Assembly (NCBI RefSeq): GCF_004153605.1
Contig: NZ_SDSI01000001.1
Coordinates: 558,001 to 622,000 of the forward strand
Direction: 5' to 3'
Source of the DNA: Qipengyuania_B thermophila
GTDB taxonomy: Bacteria > Pseudomonadota > Alphaproteobacteria > Sphingomonadales > Sphingomonadaceae
DNA: 64,000 nucleotides
In this document: positions 25,269 through 34,403 of the stretch, in pieces
Layout: each line of letters opens with the position of its first letter
How positions within the stretch are numbered: the stretch's first letter is position 1
Notes under the pieces: model-generated
The model's input: only the letters and a program-made list of their open reading frames with translations
The model's database searches: none
Told to the model about the DNA's origin: nothing
Position numbers and translations under genes: made by a program

Positions 25269-25468
25269 GCCTGGCCTGTCATGCGCCGCGTCGCGAGAAT
25301 GGCCGAGGCGTAGGGTTCCTGCGCCTCGACACTCCAGTAGCGCAGCTCCGCCAGCGGGATGGGCATGCCCGACACGGCACAAGTGACGTAACGGCCCGGT
25401 CTGAGCACCCGGAACCCGTTGGGTCCATAGGTCAGCTTGGCTTCTTCATCGGTCGCGTTCATCAGCAT
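25265..25468 (-). CDS. DUF2093 protein
   Basis: The 67-residue protein has the DUF2093 pattern AKLTYGPNGFRVLRPG then VTCAVSGMPIPLAELRYWSVEAQEPYAS, a family found in alphaproteobacteria. The conserved single cysteine and the LRYWSV block are present. Its function is unknown. It lies between xseA and the peptidase gene, coupled to the latter. Confidence 0.88.
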   Translation of the reverse strand: MLMNATDEEAKLTYGPNGFRVLRPGRYVTCAVSGMPIPLAELRYWSVEAQEPYASAILATRRMTGQA

Positions 25469-25492
25469 GCCCGCATGCCTATCACCTGCCGC

Positions 25493-26950
25493 TCAGCCGA
25501 ACAAATCTTCCTGCGCGCCTGATGCTGGCGAGGGATGCGGCGGGCGCTCGCGAACGGACACGGGAACGGCCTCCACCCGGCCATCGGCGAATTCCAGCCA
25601 CAGCCGCCGTTCGCGTTCCGCCTGTGCGCGACCCGTGACCACCCCGCCGCGGGCGCCGCGCACGAGCGCGAAGCCCCGGGCCAGCGGCGCGCGCGGATCG
25701 AGCGTCCGGTGTGTGCGGGCAATGGCGGCGAACCGCTCCATCTCCCTGCCGAAACGGCGCTCCAGCAGCCGCGGGTGCAGCGGCACACGGCCGAGTGCGG
25801 CCGCCCGGCTGCGCCACATCTGCCGCAGCAGCGGAAGCGACAGGCGGCCGGCTTGGCGCTGCAGCCGGTGGCGGGCGACGATCACCCGGTCCTGCAGGCC
25901 GCGGCGCAGCCGCTCGGCCAGCTCGTCGAGACGCTGCGCCTGGGGCTGAAGGACGCTTTCGAGGCGGGGCAGGCGCCGCGCCCGGGCCTCGAGCCGCTCC
26001 GCGCCCAGCGCAGTCAGGCGCAGCACCGCGCGCCGCATCCGCCCCGTCGCCTCCAACAACCCGGCCGCAAGATCGGCGCGCACGGGCACTGCCATTTCCG
26101 CAGCCGCCGTCGGCGTGGGCGCCCGGCGGTCCGCCGCGTGGTCGCACAAGGTTGTGTCCGTCTCGTGGCCGACCGCGCTGATCACCGGGATCGGGCTTGC
26201 CGCCACCGCGCGCACGACGGCCTCGTCGTTGAAGCTCCACAGATCCTCGATCGAGCCGCCCCCCCGCGCCACGATCAGCAGGTCGGGACGCGGCAGCCCT
26301 GCGCCAGGGCCGAGAGCGCCGAAGCCGCGCACCGCGGCGGCAATCTGGCGGGCGGCATCGGGCCCTTGGACGAGCACCGGCCAGACCAGAACCTCGACCG
26401 GAAACCGCTCCGTCAGGCGGTGAAGGATGTCGCGGATCACCGCCCCGGTGGGCGAGGTGACGACGCCGATCACCCGCGGCAGCAGCGGAAGCGGCCGCTT
26501 GCGTGCGGCGGAGAACAGTCCCTCCGCCTCCAGCCGCAGGCGCGTCCGCTCGAGCAGCGCCAGCAGCGCGCCCTCCCCGGCAAGTTCCATCGCGTCGATG
26601 ACGATCTGGTACTTGGATCGGCCGGCATAGGTGGTCAGCCTGCCGGTCGCGACCACCTCCAGCCCGTCCTCAGGCTGGAAGGCGAGGCGCTGCACACCCC
26701 CGCGCCACATGACCCCGTCGATCACCGCCTTGTCATCCTTGAGCGCGCAATACAGATGGCCCGAGGATGCGTGTTTCACTCCGGACAGTTCGCCCCGCAG
26801 CCTGACGAGGCCGAACCGCTCCTCGATGGTGCGCTTGAGCAATCCGGCAAGCTCCGAGACGCCGAGCGGCTCGGCGTTGCCGCCCGGCTGCGGGCGCGCT
26901 ACCAGCCGGGCGGCACTCTCGCCGTCGGTACGGGGATCGGAAGCAGGCAT
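25493..26950 (-). CDS. xseA: exodeoxyribonuclease VII large subunit
   Basis: This 485-residue subunit forms the single-strand exonuclease with XseB. The N-terminal OB-fold (about 25-125) has LRGELSGVKHASSGHLYCALKDD. The catalytic domain has VIGVVTSPTGAVIRDI, the RGGGSIEDLWSFNDE block and GHETDTTLCDHAADRRAPTPTAAAE. A long coiled coil follows, then the C-terminal PLARGFALV segment. ATG 26950 has AGAAGG six bases upstream. Its first codon shares CATG with the purD start on the other strand. xseB is not nearby. Confidence 0.95.
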   Translation of the reverse strand: MPASDPRTDGESAARLVARPQPGGNAEPLGVSELAGLLKRTIEERFGLVRLRGELSGVKHASSGHLYCALKDDKAVIDGVMWRGGVQRLAFQPEDGLEVVATGRLTTYAGRSKYQIVIDAMELAGEGALLALLERTRLRLEAEGLFSAARKRPLPLLPRVIGVVTSPTGAVIRDILHRLTERFPVEVLVWPVLVQGPDAARQIAAAVRGFGALGPGAGLPRPDLLIVARGGGSIEDLWSFNDEAVVRAVAASPIPVISAVGHETDTTLCDHAADRRAPTPTAAAEMAVPVRADLAAGLLEATGRMRRAVLRLTALGAERLEARARRLPRLESVLQPQAQRLDELAERLRRGLQDRVIVARHRLQRQAGRLSLPLLRQMWRSRAAALGRVPLHPRLLERRFGREMERFAAIARTHRTLDPRAPLARGFALVRGARGGVVTGRAQAERERRLWLEFADGRVEAVPVSVRERPPHPSPASGAQEDLFG

Positions 26951-28229
26951 GAACATCCTTCTGGTGGGCGGCGGCGGGCGCGAGCATGCGCTCGCGTGGA
27001 AGCTGGCGCAATCCCCGTCGCTGACGACCCTGTACGCGGCGCCCGGCAACCCCGGCATCGCGCAGCATGCGCGGACCGTGCCGCTGGACATCGACGATCA
27101 TGCGGCGGTCGGCGCCTTCTGCCGCGCCCACGCCGTTTCGCTGGTGGTGATCGGCCCCGAAGCCCCGCTGGTCGCGGGCCTTGCCGACGCGCTGCGCCGC
27201 GATGGAGTGGCCGTCTTCGGGCCCTCGGCGGCGGCGGCACGGCTCGAGGGCAGCAAGGGCTTCGCCAAGGACCTGTGCCAGCGGTCAGGGATCCCGACTG
27301 CCCGCTATGTCCGCACGGCTTCGCTCGAGGAAGCCCGCCGCGCCGTGCTGGCCTTTCAGGCGCCGTTCGTCCTCAAGGCCGACGGGCTGGCCGCGGGCAA
27401 GGGTGTGGTGATCGCCGAGACGCTTGCCGAAGCCGAGCTCGCGCTGGCCGATCTGTTTGCCGGTCCGGGCGGCGCGGAGGTGGTGATCGAGGAATATCTG
27501 CACGGCGAAGAGGTGAGCGTCTTTGCGCTGACCGACGGCACCCGCATCCTCCCCTTCGGCAGCGCGCAGGACCACAAGCGCGTGGGCGACGGCGACACCG
27601 GTCCGAACACCGGTGGCATGGGCGCGTACGCGCCGGCGCCGGTTCTCACCCCTGAGCTGTGTGAACGGGTTTACAGCCAGATCATCGCCCCGACGGTCGA
27701 CACCCTGCGTGCGGACGGGAACCCCTATGTCGGCGCTCTCTACGCGGGAGTGATGCTGACGGCCAGCGGACCGCGGCTGATCGAATACAACTGCCGCTTT
27801 GGTGACCCGGAGTGCCAAGTGCTGATGATGCTTTACCGCGGCGATCTGGCCGCCCTGCTGCTCCGCTGCGCGCAGGGCGAACTGGACGACGCGCCGGCAC
27901 CCGATGCTCATTTTGCGTCGCGATCGGCGCTGACGGTCGTGGTGGCGGCAAAAGGGTATCCCGGCCAGCCGCGCCTTGGCGGGCGTGTCGAGCTTGGCGG
28001 TGCGGAAGACGGCGGCGCCGTCGTCTTTCAGGCCGGCACCCGGCGCGAGGGCGATCACCTCGTCGCCAGCGGCGGGCGGGTGCTGGCCGTGACCGCAACG
28101 GGCGACACACTGCCGGAGGCGCGCGACGCGGCGTACCGCGCCGTGGAGCGGATCGGCTTCGCGGACGGGTTCTGGCGCCGCGACATAGGCTGGCGCGAGC
28201 TGCGGCGCGCGGCGTTGCGGAGCCGCTGA
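26949..28229 (+). CDS. purD: phosphoribosylamine--glycine ligase
   Basis: This 426-residue ATP-grasp enzyme catalyses the second step of purine synthesis. It has the N-terminal MNILLVGGGGREHALAWKLA, GPEAPLVAGLAD, the ATP-grasp lysines in FVLKADGLAAGKGV, IEEYLHGEEVSVFALTDG, DHKRVGDGDTGPNTGGMGAY, and ECRFGDPE-like NCRFGDPECQ. The start codon is interlocked with that of xseA (CATG), so each gene's ribosome site lies inside the other's coding sequence. The frame upstream of 26949 is antisense to xseA. Confidence 0.96.
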   Translation: MNILLVGGGGREHALAWKLAQSPSLTTLYAAPGNPGIAQHARTVPLDIDDHAAVGAFCRAHAVSLVVIGPEAPLVAGLADALRRDGVAVFGPSAAAARLEGSKGFAKDLCQRSGIPTARYVRTASLEEARRAVLAFQAPFVLKADGLAAGKGVVIAETLAEAELALADLFAGPGGAEVVIEEYLHGEEVSVFALTDGTRILPFGSAQDHKRVGDGDTGPNTGGMGAYAPAPVLTPELCERVYSQIIAPTVDTLRADGNPYVGALYAGVMLTASGPRLIEYNCRFGDPECQVLMMLYRGDLAALLLRCAQGELDDAPAPDAHFASRSALTVVVAAKGYPGQPRLGGRVELGGAEDGGAVVFQAGTRREGDHLVASGGRVLAVTATGDTLPEARDAAYRAVERIGFADGFWRRDIGWRELRRAALRSR

Positions 28230-28237
28230 CCCGACAA

Positions 28238-29383
28238 TCAGGCGGGTTGCGCGGCGACGGGCCGGGCGGGTGCGGGCTCGCGCGGCGCGGTCTCGAACGG
28301 CAGTTCGATGGTCACGGCAAAGCCGCCTTCCTCGCTCCGCCCGATGGCGAAGCTGTGGTCCTCGCCATAGCCCTGCTCGAGCCGGTTGCGGATGTTGACG
28401 AGTCCCACGCCGGTCGACGTGCGCGCACGGTGGCCGAGTTCGGCCGCGGTCAAAGGCCCCGCAGCGGCCGGTCCCGGCCCGGTGTCGCTGACCTCGATCC
28501 GCAGGCGGTCACCGCGGCGCTGCGCGTCGATGGAGATGCGCGCGCCCTCTTCCTGCGCGCTCACTGCGTATTTGATGGCGTTTTCCACCAGCGGCTGCAG
28601 CAGCAGCGACGGGATCAGCCCGTCGGCAGCCTCGTGACTGACCCGGAAGGAGGTGCGCAGCCGTTCCTCGAACCGCATCCGCTCGATCTCGAGATATAGC
28701 TTCAGTGTCTCGACCTCCTGCGCCACCGTGTGCTTGGCGCTGGGCTGCGCGACCAGCGTGTGCCGCAGGAAGGCGGACAGGCGCGTCAGCATCGCGTTGG
28801 CCGGATCGGTCTGCTTCAGCAGCACCAGCGTGCTGATCGAGTTGAGGGTGTTGAACAGGAAATGCGGGTTGAGCTGGTAGCGCAGCATGGCGAGCTGGGC
28901 ATTGGCGGCCTGAGCCTCCAGCCGCAGCAGCCGGTCGGCCTGCTGCTCGATCTTGAGGAAGAAATTGATGGCGAAATAGAGGCCCGACCACGCGCCAAGG
29001 AGGGTCAGCGGATAGATCAGGATGCCCACGAACAGCTGGGCAAAGCCGGTCGTCGACTCCGGCCGGTAGAGCGTGATCACCCAGGCGTCGATGGCGGTGA
29101 GCACCGTGACCGCAACCACCAGCGCCAGGACGGCGCCCGTCCACAGCAGGATCGGGCGCAGCTGCATCAGGTGCCGGTAGATGACCGCCAGAATGAGGCT
29201 GATGGAAAAGCCGCTCACCATCTCGATCAGCGTGATGATGAGGAAATCCCATTCCTGCCGGCCGGCGATGGCCGAAGCCGAGCGCAGCACGAAGGCGCCG
29301 GTCCAGCCGGCGAACTGGAGCTGCCAGAAGGCGCGGTTCTTGTTCTCGAAGAACGGAACGGGCTTGATCGGCAGGGCAACCAT
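28238..29383 (-). CDS. LytS-type sensor histidine kinase
   Basis: This 381-residue kinase has four membrane helices in the first 140 residues, a short coiled linker and the His_kinase domain. The phospho-acceptor is His174 in LNPHFLFNTLNSIS. The HATPase part shows LLLQPLVENAIKYA (N box), VSDTGPGP (G1) and GVGLVNIRNRL (G2). This class signals to LytTR regulators, and the one at 21,097-21,894 is the obvious candidate partner although not adjacent. The 3' end converges on purD with an 8-bp gap. Confidence 0.92.
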   Translation of the reverse strand: MVALPIKPVPFFENKNRAFWQLQFAGWTGAFVLRSASAIAGRQEWDFLIITLIEMVSGFSISLILAVIYRHLMQLRPILLWTGAVLALVVAVTVLTAIDAWVITLYRPESTTGFAQLFVGILIYPLTLLGAWSGLYFAINFFLKIEQQADRLLRLEAQAANAQLAMLRYQLNPHFLFNTLNSISTLVLLKQTDPANAMLTRLSAFLRHTLVAQPSAKHTVAQEVETLKLYLEIERMRFEERLRTSFRVSHEAADGLIPSLLLQPLVENAIKYAVSAQEEGARISIDAQRRGDRLRIEVSDTGPGPAAAGPLTAAELGHRARTSTGVGLVNIRNRLEQGYGEDHSFAIGRSEEGGFAVTIELPFETAPREPAPARPVAAQPA

Positions 29384-29462
29384 GGCTGCGGCCGGTCATA
29401 GCGCAATTGTGCCGGCGCTCGCCAGCGCGTAGTGTCCGGCTGCGGCGGCTGGAGACAGGGCG

Positions 29463-30074
29463 ATGGACGAGGGCAACGACAGCGGGAAAGGCGCCGCGCC
29501 GCCGCGCGCGCGCTTCCGCGAAATGAAGGAAGGAACGGCGGCCGACTGGGCGATCATCGCCGGCGAATATGGCCGCTTTGCCAAGGGACTGCCGGACCGG
29601 GTGCTGGACCACCTGCGCCTCCTCGAGGGGGATTTCGGCGGTTTTCCGGTCTGCCGGCTGGAGCACTCCCTGCAGACGGCCACGCGGGCGTGGCGCGACG
29701 GCCGCGACGAAGCCTACACGGTGATGGCCCTGCTGCACGACATCGGCGACACGCTCGGCAGCTACAACCATCCCGACGTCGCGGCGGCCATCCTGCAGCC
29801 GTTCGTCTCGGACGAACTGCACTGGATCTGCAAGCATCACGGCGCCTTTCAGGGGCACTACTACTTCCACTTCCTCGGCATGGACCGCGACGCGCGCGAC
29901 GCGTTTCGCGAGCACCCGCACTACGAGGCCTGCCGCACCTTCTGCGAACTCTATGACCAGGCAGCCTTCGACCCGGACTATCGAAGCGAGCCGCTGGAAT
30001 TCTTCGAGCCGATGGTGCGCCGCGTGCTGGCGCGGCCGCTCCGCTCGCCGCTTGCCCGAGCGCTCGACGCCTAG
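29463..30074 (+). CDS. HD-domain phosphohydrolase
   Basis: The 203-residue protein contains an HD-type metal-binding domain. The first histidine (His68) is in CRLEHSLQTATRA and the HD pair (His92, Asp93) in ALLHDIGDTLG, with KHHGAFQGHYY downstream supplying more histidines. It resembles HD proteins of the phosphonate/inositol-oxygenase group, which often act on small phosphorylated or oxygenated substrates; the substrate is unknown. It converges on the PDZ/M48 gene and shares the CTAG tetranucleotide (30071-30074) as both stop codons. Confidence 0.82.
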   Translation: MDEGNDSGKGAAPPRARFREMKEGTAADWAIIAGEYGRFAKGLPDRVLDHLRLLEGDFGGFPVCRLEHSLQTATRAWRDGRDEAYTVMALLHDIGDTLGSYNHPDVAAAILQPFVSDELHWICKHHGAFQGHYYFHFLGMDRDARDAFREHPHYEACRTFCELYDQAAFDPDYRSEPLEFFEPMVRRVLARPLRSPLARALDA

Positions 30075-31099
30075 CGGATGGGGGCGGGATCGGCGGCTGC
30101 GGCGGCGGGAAAACGCGCCCGCCAGTCGGCAGCGCCGGAACCCTCACGGGCCGCCGCAATGAGCGGCAGCTCGGCAGCGATGGCAGCCGCACGCTCGTCC
30201 CATCCGTCATGGGTCCGGCGCCGCATGATGCCTCCCAGCGCGCCCGCGGCGCTGCGCGGACCCCATTGGCGCATGAACTGCACCGCCGCCTCGGGAGGAT
30301 AGCCGGCGTTGGCGAGAAGCCACGGCATCATCCGGTCGGCCTCGCGCTCGGTCGCACGGATCTTTGCCTGGCTGCGTCCGTTGGCATCAAGCCAGGCCCG
30401 GTGGCCCAGCAGGTTGTGCGCAACCTCGTGGGCGACAGCCGCCGCGAGCAGCGGGTCGGGCAAGGCAAAGCCGCTGAACCGGCGGCCGATCAGCACCCGC
30501 TCGCCATCGGCCATGACCCGGCGCCCGTCATGCAGCAGCTCGAACCGGCTGACGCAGGCCGGCACACCGGCGATGCGCGCATGCGCGGTGGCGCCATCCT
30601 GCCGCCGCCACGCGAGTTCCGCGACCCCGTCACGGCGCAGCGAGGCGTCGATGGCCTCGTTGATCCGCGCCATCCGCTGCCAGGCGGCCGTGTCCGCAGC
30701 CTGTTCCAGCGGCAAGGATTCGCCGTCCAGCGCCAGCACCGCATCGTTCGCCCGCAGTCCGGCAGCCTCGGCCGGCGAGGCGGGCGCAACCGCCTGCACC
30801 CCGATCGGCCCGGCAAGGCCCAGCGCCGCACGCACAGCAGCGGGATCGGTGTAGCTGCCCGCATCGTGCAGCAGCAGCCCGAGCGCCGGGTTCCGGCGGG
30901 CGCAGAAGGCCGCATTTCCCGAGACTATCTGCCAGCCGATGCGGTGAAGGCGGGCCTCCTGCTCCTGCCACGCCGACAGCGGCGCCGCGAGCGGAGCGCC
31001 CGGCCCGGTGTCATCGGTGTGAGCCACCACGGGAGCACTGGCGAGCACGCACGCCATCAGCATTATTGGCGCAGGCGTTCGCCGCCCGGATCGTGTCAT
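30071..31099 (-). CDS. M48-like metallopeptidase with PDZ domain
   Basis: This 342-residue protein has an N-terminal hydrophobic export signal, a PDZ-like region (about 95-180: IGVQAVAPASPAEAAGLRANDAVLALDGE) and a zinc motif HEVAHNLLGH (224-233), with EREADRMMPWLLANAGY as the third-ligand helix, typical of M48-related proteases. It is probably a periplasmic quality-control protease. Its ATG overlaps the DsbA stop (ATGA), and the next gene upstream is another M48 protease, so this is an envelope-protein maintenance operon. Confidence 0.85.
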   Translation of the reverse strand: MTRSGRRTPAPIMLMACVLASAPVVAHTDDTGPGAPLAAPLSAWQEQEARLHRIGWQIVSGNAAFCARRNPALGLLLHDAGSYTDPAAVRAALGLAGPIGVQAVAPASPAEAAGLRANDAVLALDGESLPLEQAADTAAWQRMARINEAIDASLRRDGVAELAWRRQDGATAHARIAGVPACVSRFELLHDGRRVMADGERVLIGRRFSGFALPDPLLAAAVAHEVAHNLLGHRAWLDANGRSQAKIRATEREADRMMPWLLANAGYPPEAAVQFMRQWGPRSAAGALGGIMRRRTHDGWDERAAAIAAELPLIAAAREGSGAADWRARFPAAAAADPAPIR

Positions 31100-31815
31100 C
31101 GCGCCGCCGTCCGCGTGCCCGCCAAAGCCGCCGCGAGAGCACGCTCGCCCACGGCTCCCTGGATCAGCTGGTCTCCCGCCACCCAGCTCGGCGTGCCGGT
31201 GAAGCCCAGCTGCGCGGCGAAGGCGCGCGTGCGTTCCAGCTCCTGCTCGATCTCGGGAGAACGCAGGGCGAGCCGGGCCGCGTCGAGATCGAGCCCCGCC
31301 GCGCGGGCGGCCGCAGCGATGCTCGCGTCATCGACCCGTCCGGCCGCGAACATGGCGTCGTGAAAGGCTGCGAACCGCCCCTGCCGCGCCGCCGCCAGCG
31401 CCCACCGCGCCGCTTCCTCGCTGCCGGGGAAGATGGCCCATTCGCGGATCACCACCTTGAGCTCGGGATCCGCGGCGACGAGACGGGCGACATCGGCGAC
31501 GCTCGCCTTGCAGTAGCCGCAGGCGTAGTCGGTGAACTCCACCAGCACCCGCGAGCCGTTCGGATTGCCGAGCACAGCGCCGGGAAACGGGGTGGCAACG
31601 TCGTCGCGGATCGACTGGAGCCGGCTTTGCGCCTCGCGATGCTGCAGGTTCTCGACCATGGCCGGAAGCAGTTCGGGATGGTCGAGCAGATAGGACCGGA
31701 TGTGCCGATCTGCAAAGCCGCCGGCAAACCACAGCATGGTGCCGCCAAACCCGGCCGCCAGCGCCAGGACAGCTCCCGCCGCCCAAGGAAGCACACGACG
31801 CGCGAACGTGCTCAT
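31096..31815 (-). CDS. DsbA-family thiol-disulfide protein
   Basis: This 239-residue thioredoxin-fold protein has an N-terminal membrane anchor (about 10-32), the active site CGYC (Cys99-Cys102) in FTDYACGYCKA, and the cis-proline loop GFTGTPSWV. An N-terminal helical stretch precedes the fold, as in ScsC- or BdbD-like proteins. It should oxidise or isomerise periplasmic disulfides. Translation is coupled to the M48 gene downstream, and only one base separates its start from the upstream stop (TGA-C-ATG). Confidence 0.9.
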   Translation of the reverse strand: MSTFARRVLPWAAGAVLALAAGFGGTMLWFAGGFADRHIRSYLLDHPELLPAMVENLQHREAQSRLQSIRDDVATPFPGAVLGNPNGSRVLVEFTDYACGYCKASVADVARLVAADPELKVVIREWAIFPGSEEAARWALAAARQGRFAAFHDAMFAAGRVDDASIAAAARAAGLDLDAARLALRSPEIEQELERTRAFAAQLGFTGTPSWVAGDQLIQGAVGERALAAALAGTRTAAR

Positions 31816-31816
31816 G

Positions 31817-33199
31817 TCAGCGCCGCGGCCGTGAACGCTCGCGCTCCAGCGCCGCCTGCGCCGCCATGCCGATGTCCTGGGCGCGCAGCCAGTCCGGCGA
31901 GCCGACCGGCAGACCCGCCTCCGCCCCGCGGGCGTTGCGCAGGGCCGCGGCGTGGTCGCGTCTCAGCGCCTGCTGCTCGGCGCTGGCCAGCATGGCGCGT
32001 GCCTGATCCCCCTGCTGGGCGTAGATGACGCCGAGCTGATGCCAAGCAAAGGCGTTGGCGCGATCGCGCGCCACGGACGCGCGAAGCACCCTCAGCGCTT
32101 CCTCGTGATAGGCCGGATCTTCCGCCGCGATCAGGGCATGGCCGTAGATCGATCCGATCAGCGGCGCATTGCCTGTCAACCGCGTCGCCTCGCGCAGCGG
32201 CGCGATCGCCTCGCGCGGGCGCCCCGATTCCAGCAGCACCTGACCCTTCAGCTCGAGAAAATACGGATTGTCCGGCTCCTTCGCGAGCAGGGCACGCGTT
32301 TCGGCCAGCGCCTGCTCGATCCGCGCGTCCTTGTGAAAGGCGTAGGCCCGGGCATAGTGCGCCGCCACGCTCGTGTCGCTCGGGGGGTAGGCGCGCAGGA
32401 TCTGCTCGGGCTGGCCAAGATAGCCGGCGAGCTTGGCCTTGACCGCTTCGAAGCGCGCCTGGAGGCGAGGATCATCCGGCGCGTCCCAGGCCGGGTCGGC
32501 GACATAGGTCTCGCGCAGCCGCTGGATCCGGTCCACCGACAGCGGATGGGTCTGCAGGAATTCCGTCTCGTCGTTGCGGCGATAGCCACGCATCGACAGC
32601 TCGCCCTGCAGCTTGCGGAAGAACGACAGCGACCCGCGGCCCGAAATGCCGGCAGCCGACAGATATTGCGCGCCGGCGGCGTCGGCGCTCGCTTCCTGGA
32701 CGCGGCTGAAGGCGAGGAAGCTCCCGATGGCGGCCCGCTGTCCGGCCATCATGATCCCCGGCGCGACTTCGCCCGCCCCCGCAGCCGCCGCAGCAACGCC
32801 GAGAAGCAGCGACAGCAGGCTGACCCGCGCCGCATTGCCCATGCCTTCGTGGAGGCGGTTGATGTGGCCGCCGGTGATGTGGCCGAGTTCGTGGGCGATC
32901 ACGCCCTGCACCTCGTTGGCCGTGTCGGCCGCTTCGATCAGGCCGCTGTGGATGTAGATGATCTGTCCGCCCGCGACGAAGGCATTGATCGACGGGTTGG
33001 CGACCAGCACGATCTGCACATTGCCCGGCTCGAGCCCCGCCGCCTTGACCAGCGGTGCGGCCATGTCGTTCAGCAGGGCCTCGGTCTCCGTGTCGCGCAG
33101 GATCGACTGCGCCAGCACCGGCCGGGCGGTGAGCATCAGCAGCGCAAGGCTGGCGAAGGCCGCGGCAAGCAGGCGCAGGGCGGTCGGGATGCGGTTCAT
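31817..33199 (-). CDS. BepA-like M48 peptidase with TPR repeats
   Basis: This 460-residue periplasmic protein has a signal peptide cleaved near ARPVLA-QS, an M48 domain with HELGHITGGH (103-112), and FSRVQEASADAAGAQYL, which carries the third zinc ligand. A C-terminal TPR array (about 290-440) follows. E. coli BepA helps assemble or degrade outer-membrane proteins such as LptD, and the layout here is the same. First gene of the three-gene BepA-DsbA-M48 unit. ATG 33199 begins the signal peptide; the longer frame upstream is antisense. Confidence 0.92.
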   Translation of the reverse strand: MNRIPTALRLLAAAFASLALLMLTARPVLAQSILRDTETEALLNDMAAPLVKAAGLEPGNVQIVLVANPSINAFVAGGQIIYIHSGLIEAADTANEVQGVIAHELGHITGGHINRLHEGMGNAARVSLLSLLLGVAAAAAGAGEVAPGIMMAGQRAAIGSFLAFSRVQEASADAAGAQYLSAAGISGRGSLSFFRKLQGELSMRGYRRNDETEFLQTHPLSVDRIQRLRETYVADPAWDAPDDPRLQARFEAVKAKLAGYLGQPEQILRAYPPSDTSVAAHYARAYAFHKDARIEQALAETRALLAKEPDNPYFLELKGQVLLESGRPREAIAPLREATRLTGNAPLIGSIYGHALIAAEDPAYHEEALRVLRASVARDRANAFAWHQLGVIYAQQGDQARAMLASAEQQALRRDHAAALRNARGAEAGLPVGSPDWLRAQDIGMAAQAALERERSRPRR

Positions 33200-33212
33200 G
33201 GCCGGTGCAACG

Positions 33213-34352
33213 CTAAGATGCCCCGGCATGAATGGGCGCTGAAGTGCCGGGCGAGGACGGGTCCGGGCGGTGATCGGGGACAAGGGCACGGTGGGCAGGG
33301 CCATCTGCGCCGAGCCCCAGCATCTCGAGGAAGCCGTGTGCGGCGGCGTAGTCCGGCCCCTGCCACAGCGGCACGCCGGCAGCGGCGATGGCGGTGGCAA
33401 GCGGTCCGTCGGCGGCGCGCGGCGGCCGTCCGGTTGTGCGGATGAAGATCCCGCGCACGCGGCCGGGATGCTCCTCCACGAAGGCGCCGAACGCGGGCAG
33501 GTCGTCCTGCGTGTCGTCGCCGACAAGAATGAAGGCAAGATCGGGGTAGAACGCCGCCAGGTGGCGCAGCGCATCCCGCTTGTGCGCGCCATGACCTGAC
33601 CGGCCGAGAGTGGCGCGGTTGAACCCCCAGTCGCGCAGCAGCATGGGTCCGGGCGGCAGCGCCCTGCCCGCCTTGAAGGCGGCGAGATAGGGAAACAGGT
33701 TCCAGGGGCTGGAGGAGATGTAGAACACCGGATTGGCCGGCGCGGCCAGGCGGGTGCCGCCGGGAACTCCGCCGTGCCCCTGATCCGCGCTCCGGCTGCC
33801 GAGCGCGGCGTAGAACGCGTCGGCACCCGGGACGAGCAGGCGTTCGCCGGGCCGCTCCAGCAGCACGCGCCGCCAGTTGCGCGCGAGCGATCGCCAGCCC
33901 CCGGTGATGCCGGTTTCGATGATCGTGTCGTCGATGTCGGAGACGATGGCGGGGCTGGCGGCGCCGGGCGCGAGAACGAACGCCGTGCTGCGGCGCTCGT
34001 GCCGCCCGTCCCGCCAGCGCAGCGTCACCGTTTCCCAACGCGGAGAGAGATCCGGCGGCTGTGGCACGGGCGCGGGGATGTCCCACACGGCGAATCCTTC
34101 GTCATCGGTCGTCGCCTCGTGCACCGTGCGGGCCACCCCGTGCCCGAGTTCCAGCCGCACCGGAAGGCGAGGGACCTCGCGCGACAGGTACTGGCCGGCC
34201 ATCAGCCTCAGCGTCCGCCAGCGCCCGGCGCGCGTGGCGTCGAAATCCGGCGGCGCGGCGCGCAAGGCCCGGGCGCGCAGCCGCAACCGCTCCGCGTTGC
34301 GATATCCGTGGAAGGGGTGCAGGCAGATGGAACGCAGCAGCAGGTCGGGCAC
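33213..34352 (-). CDS. App1-like phosphatase (DUF2183), HAD superfamily
   Basis: This 379-residue protein has the DUF2183/App1 phosphatidate-phosphatase catalytic domain. The HAD nucleophile motif is SDIDDTI (Asp139, Asp141), then FYISSSPWNLFPYL (motif II) and ILVGDDTQDDLPAF (motif IV). The N-terminal 130 residues form the usual beta-rich domain. App1 in yeast is an actin-patch phosphatidate phosphatase; bacterial versions probably act on lipid phosphates. GTG 34352 has GGAGG upstream (GGAGGCTG-GTG). Only 13 bp separate its stop from the BepA-like start. Confidence 0.88.
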   Translation of the reverse strand: MPDLLLRSICLHPFHGYRNAERLRLRARALRAAPPDFDATRAGRWRTLRLMAGQYLSREVPRLPVRLELGHGVARTVHEATTDDEGFAVWDIPAPVPQPPDLSPRWETVTLRWRDGRHERRSTAFVLAPGAASPAIVSDIDDTIIETGITGGWRSLARNWRRVLLERPGERLLVPGADAFYAALGSRSADQGHGGVPGGTRLAAPANPVFYISSSPWNLFPYLAAFKAGRALPPGPMLLRDWGFNRATLGRSGHGAHKRDALRHLAAFYPDLAFILVGDDTQDDLPAFGAFVEEHPGRVRGIFIRTTGRPPRAADGPLATAIAAAGVPLWQGPDYAAAHGFLEMLGLGADGPAHRALVPDHRPDPSSPGTSAPIHAGAS

Positions 34353-34403
34353 CAGCCTCCCCTAGCCGCAACGATGCCGGGGAACCAGCGCGCCGACGGG
34401 CCG

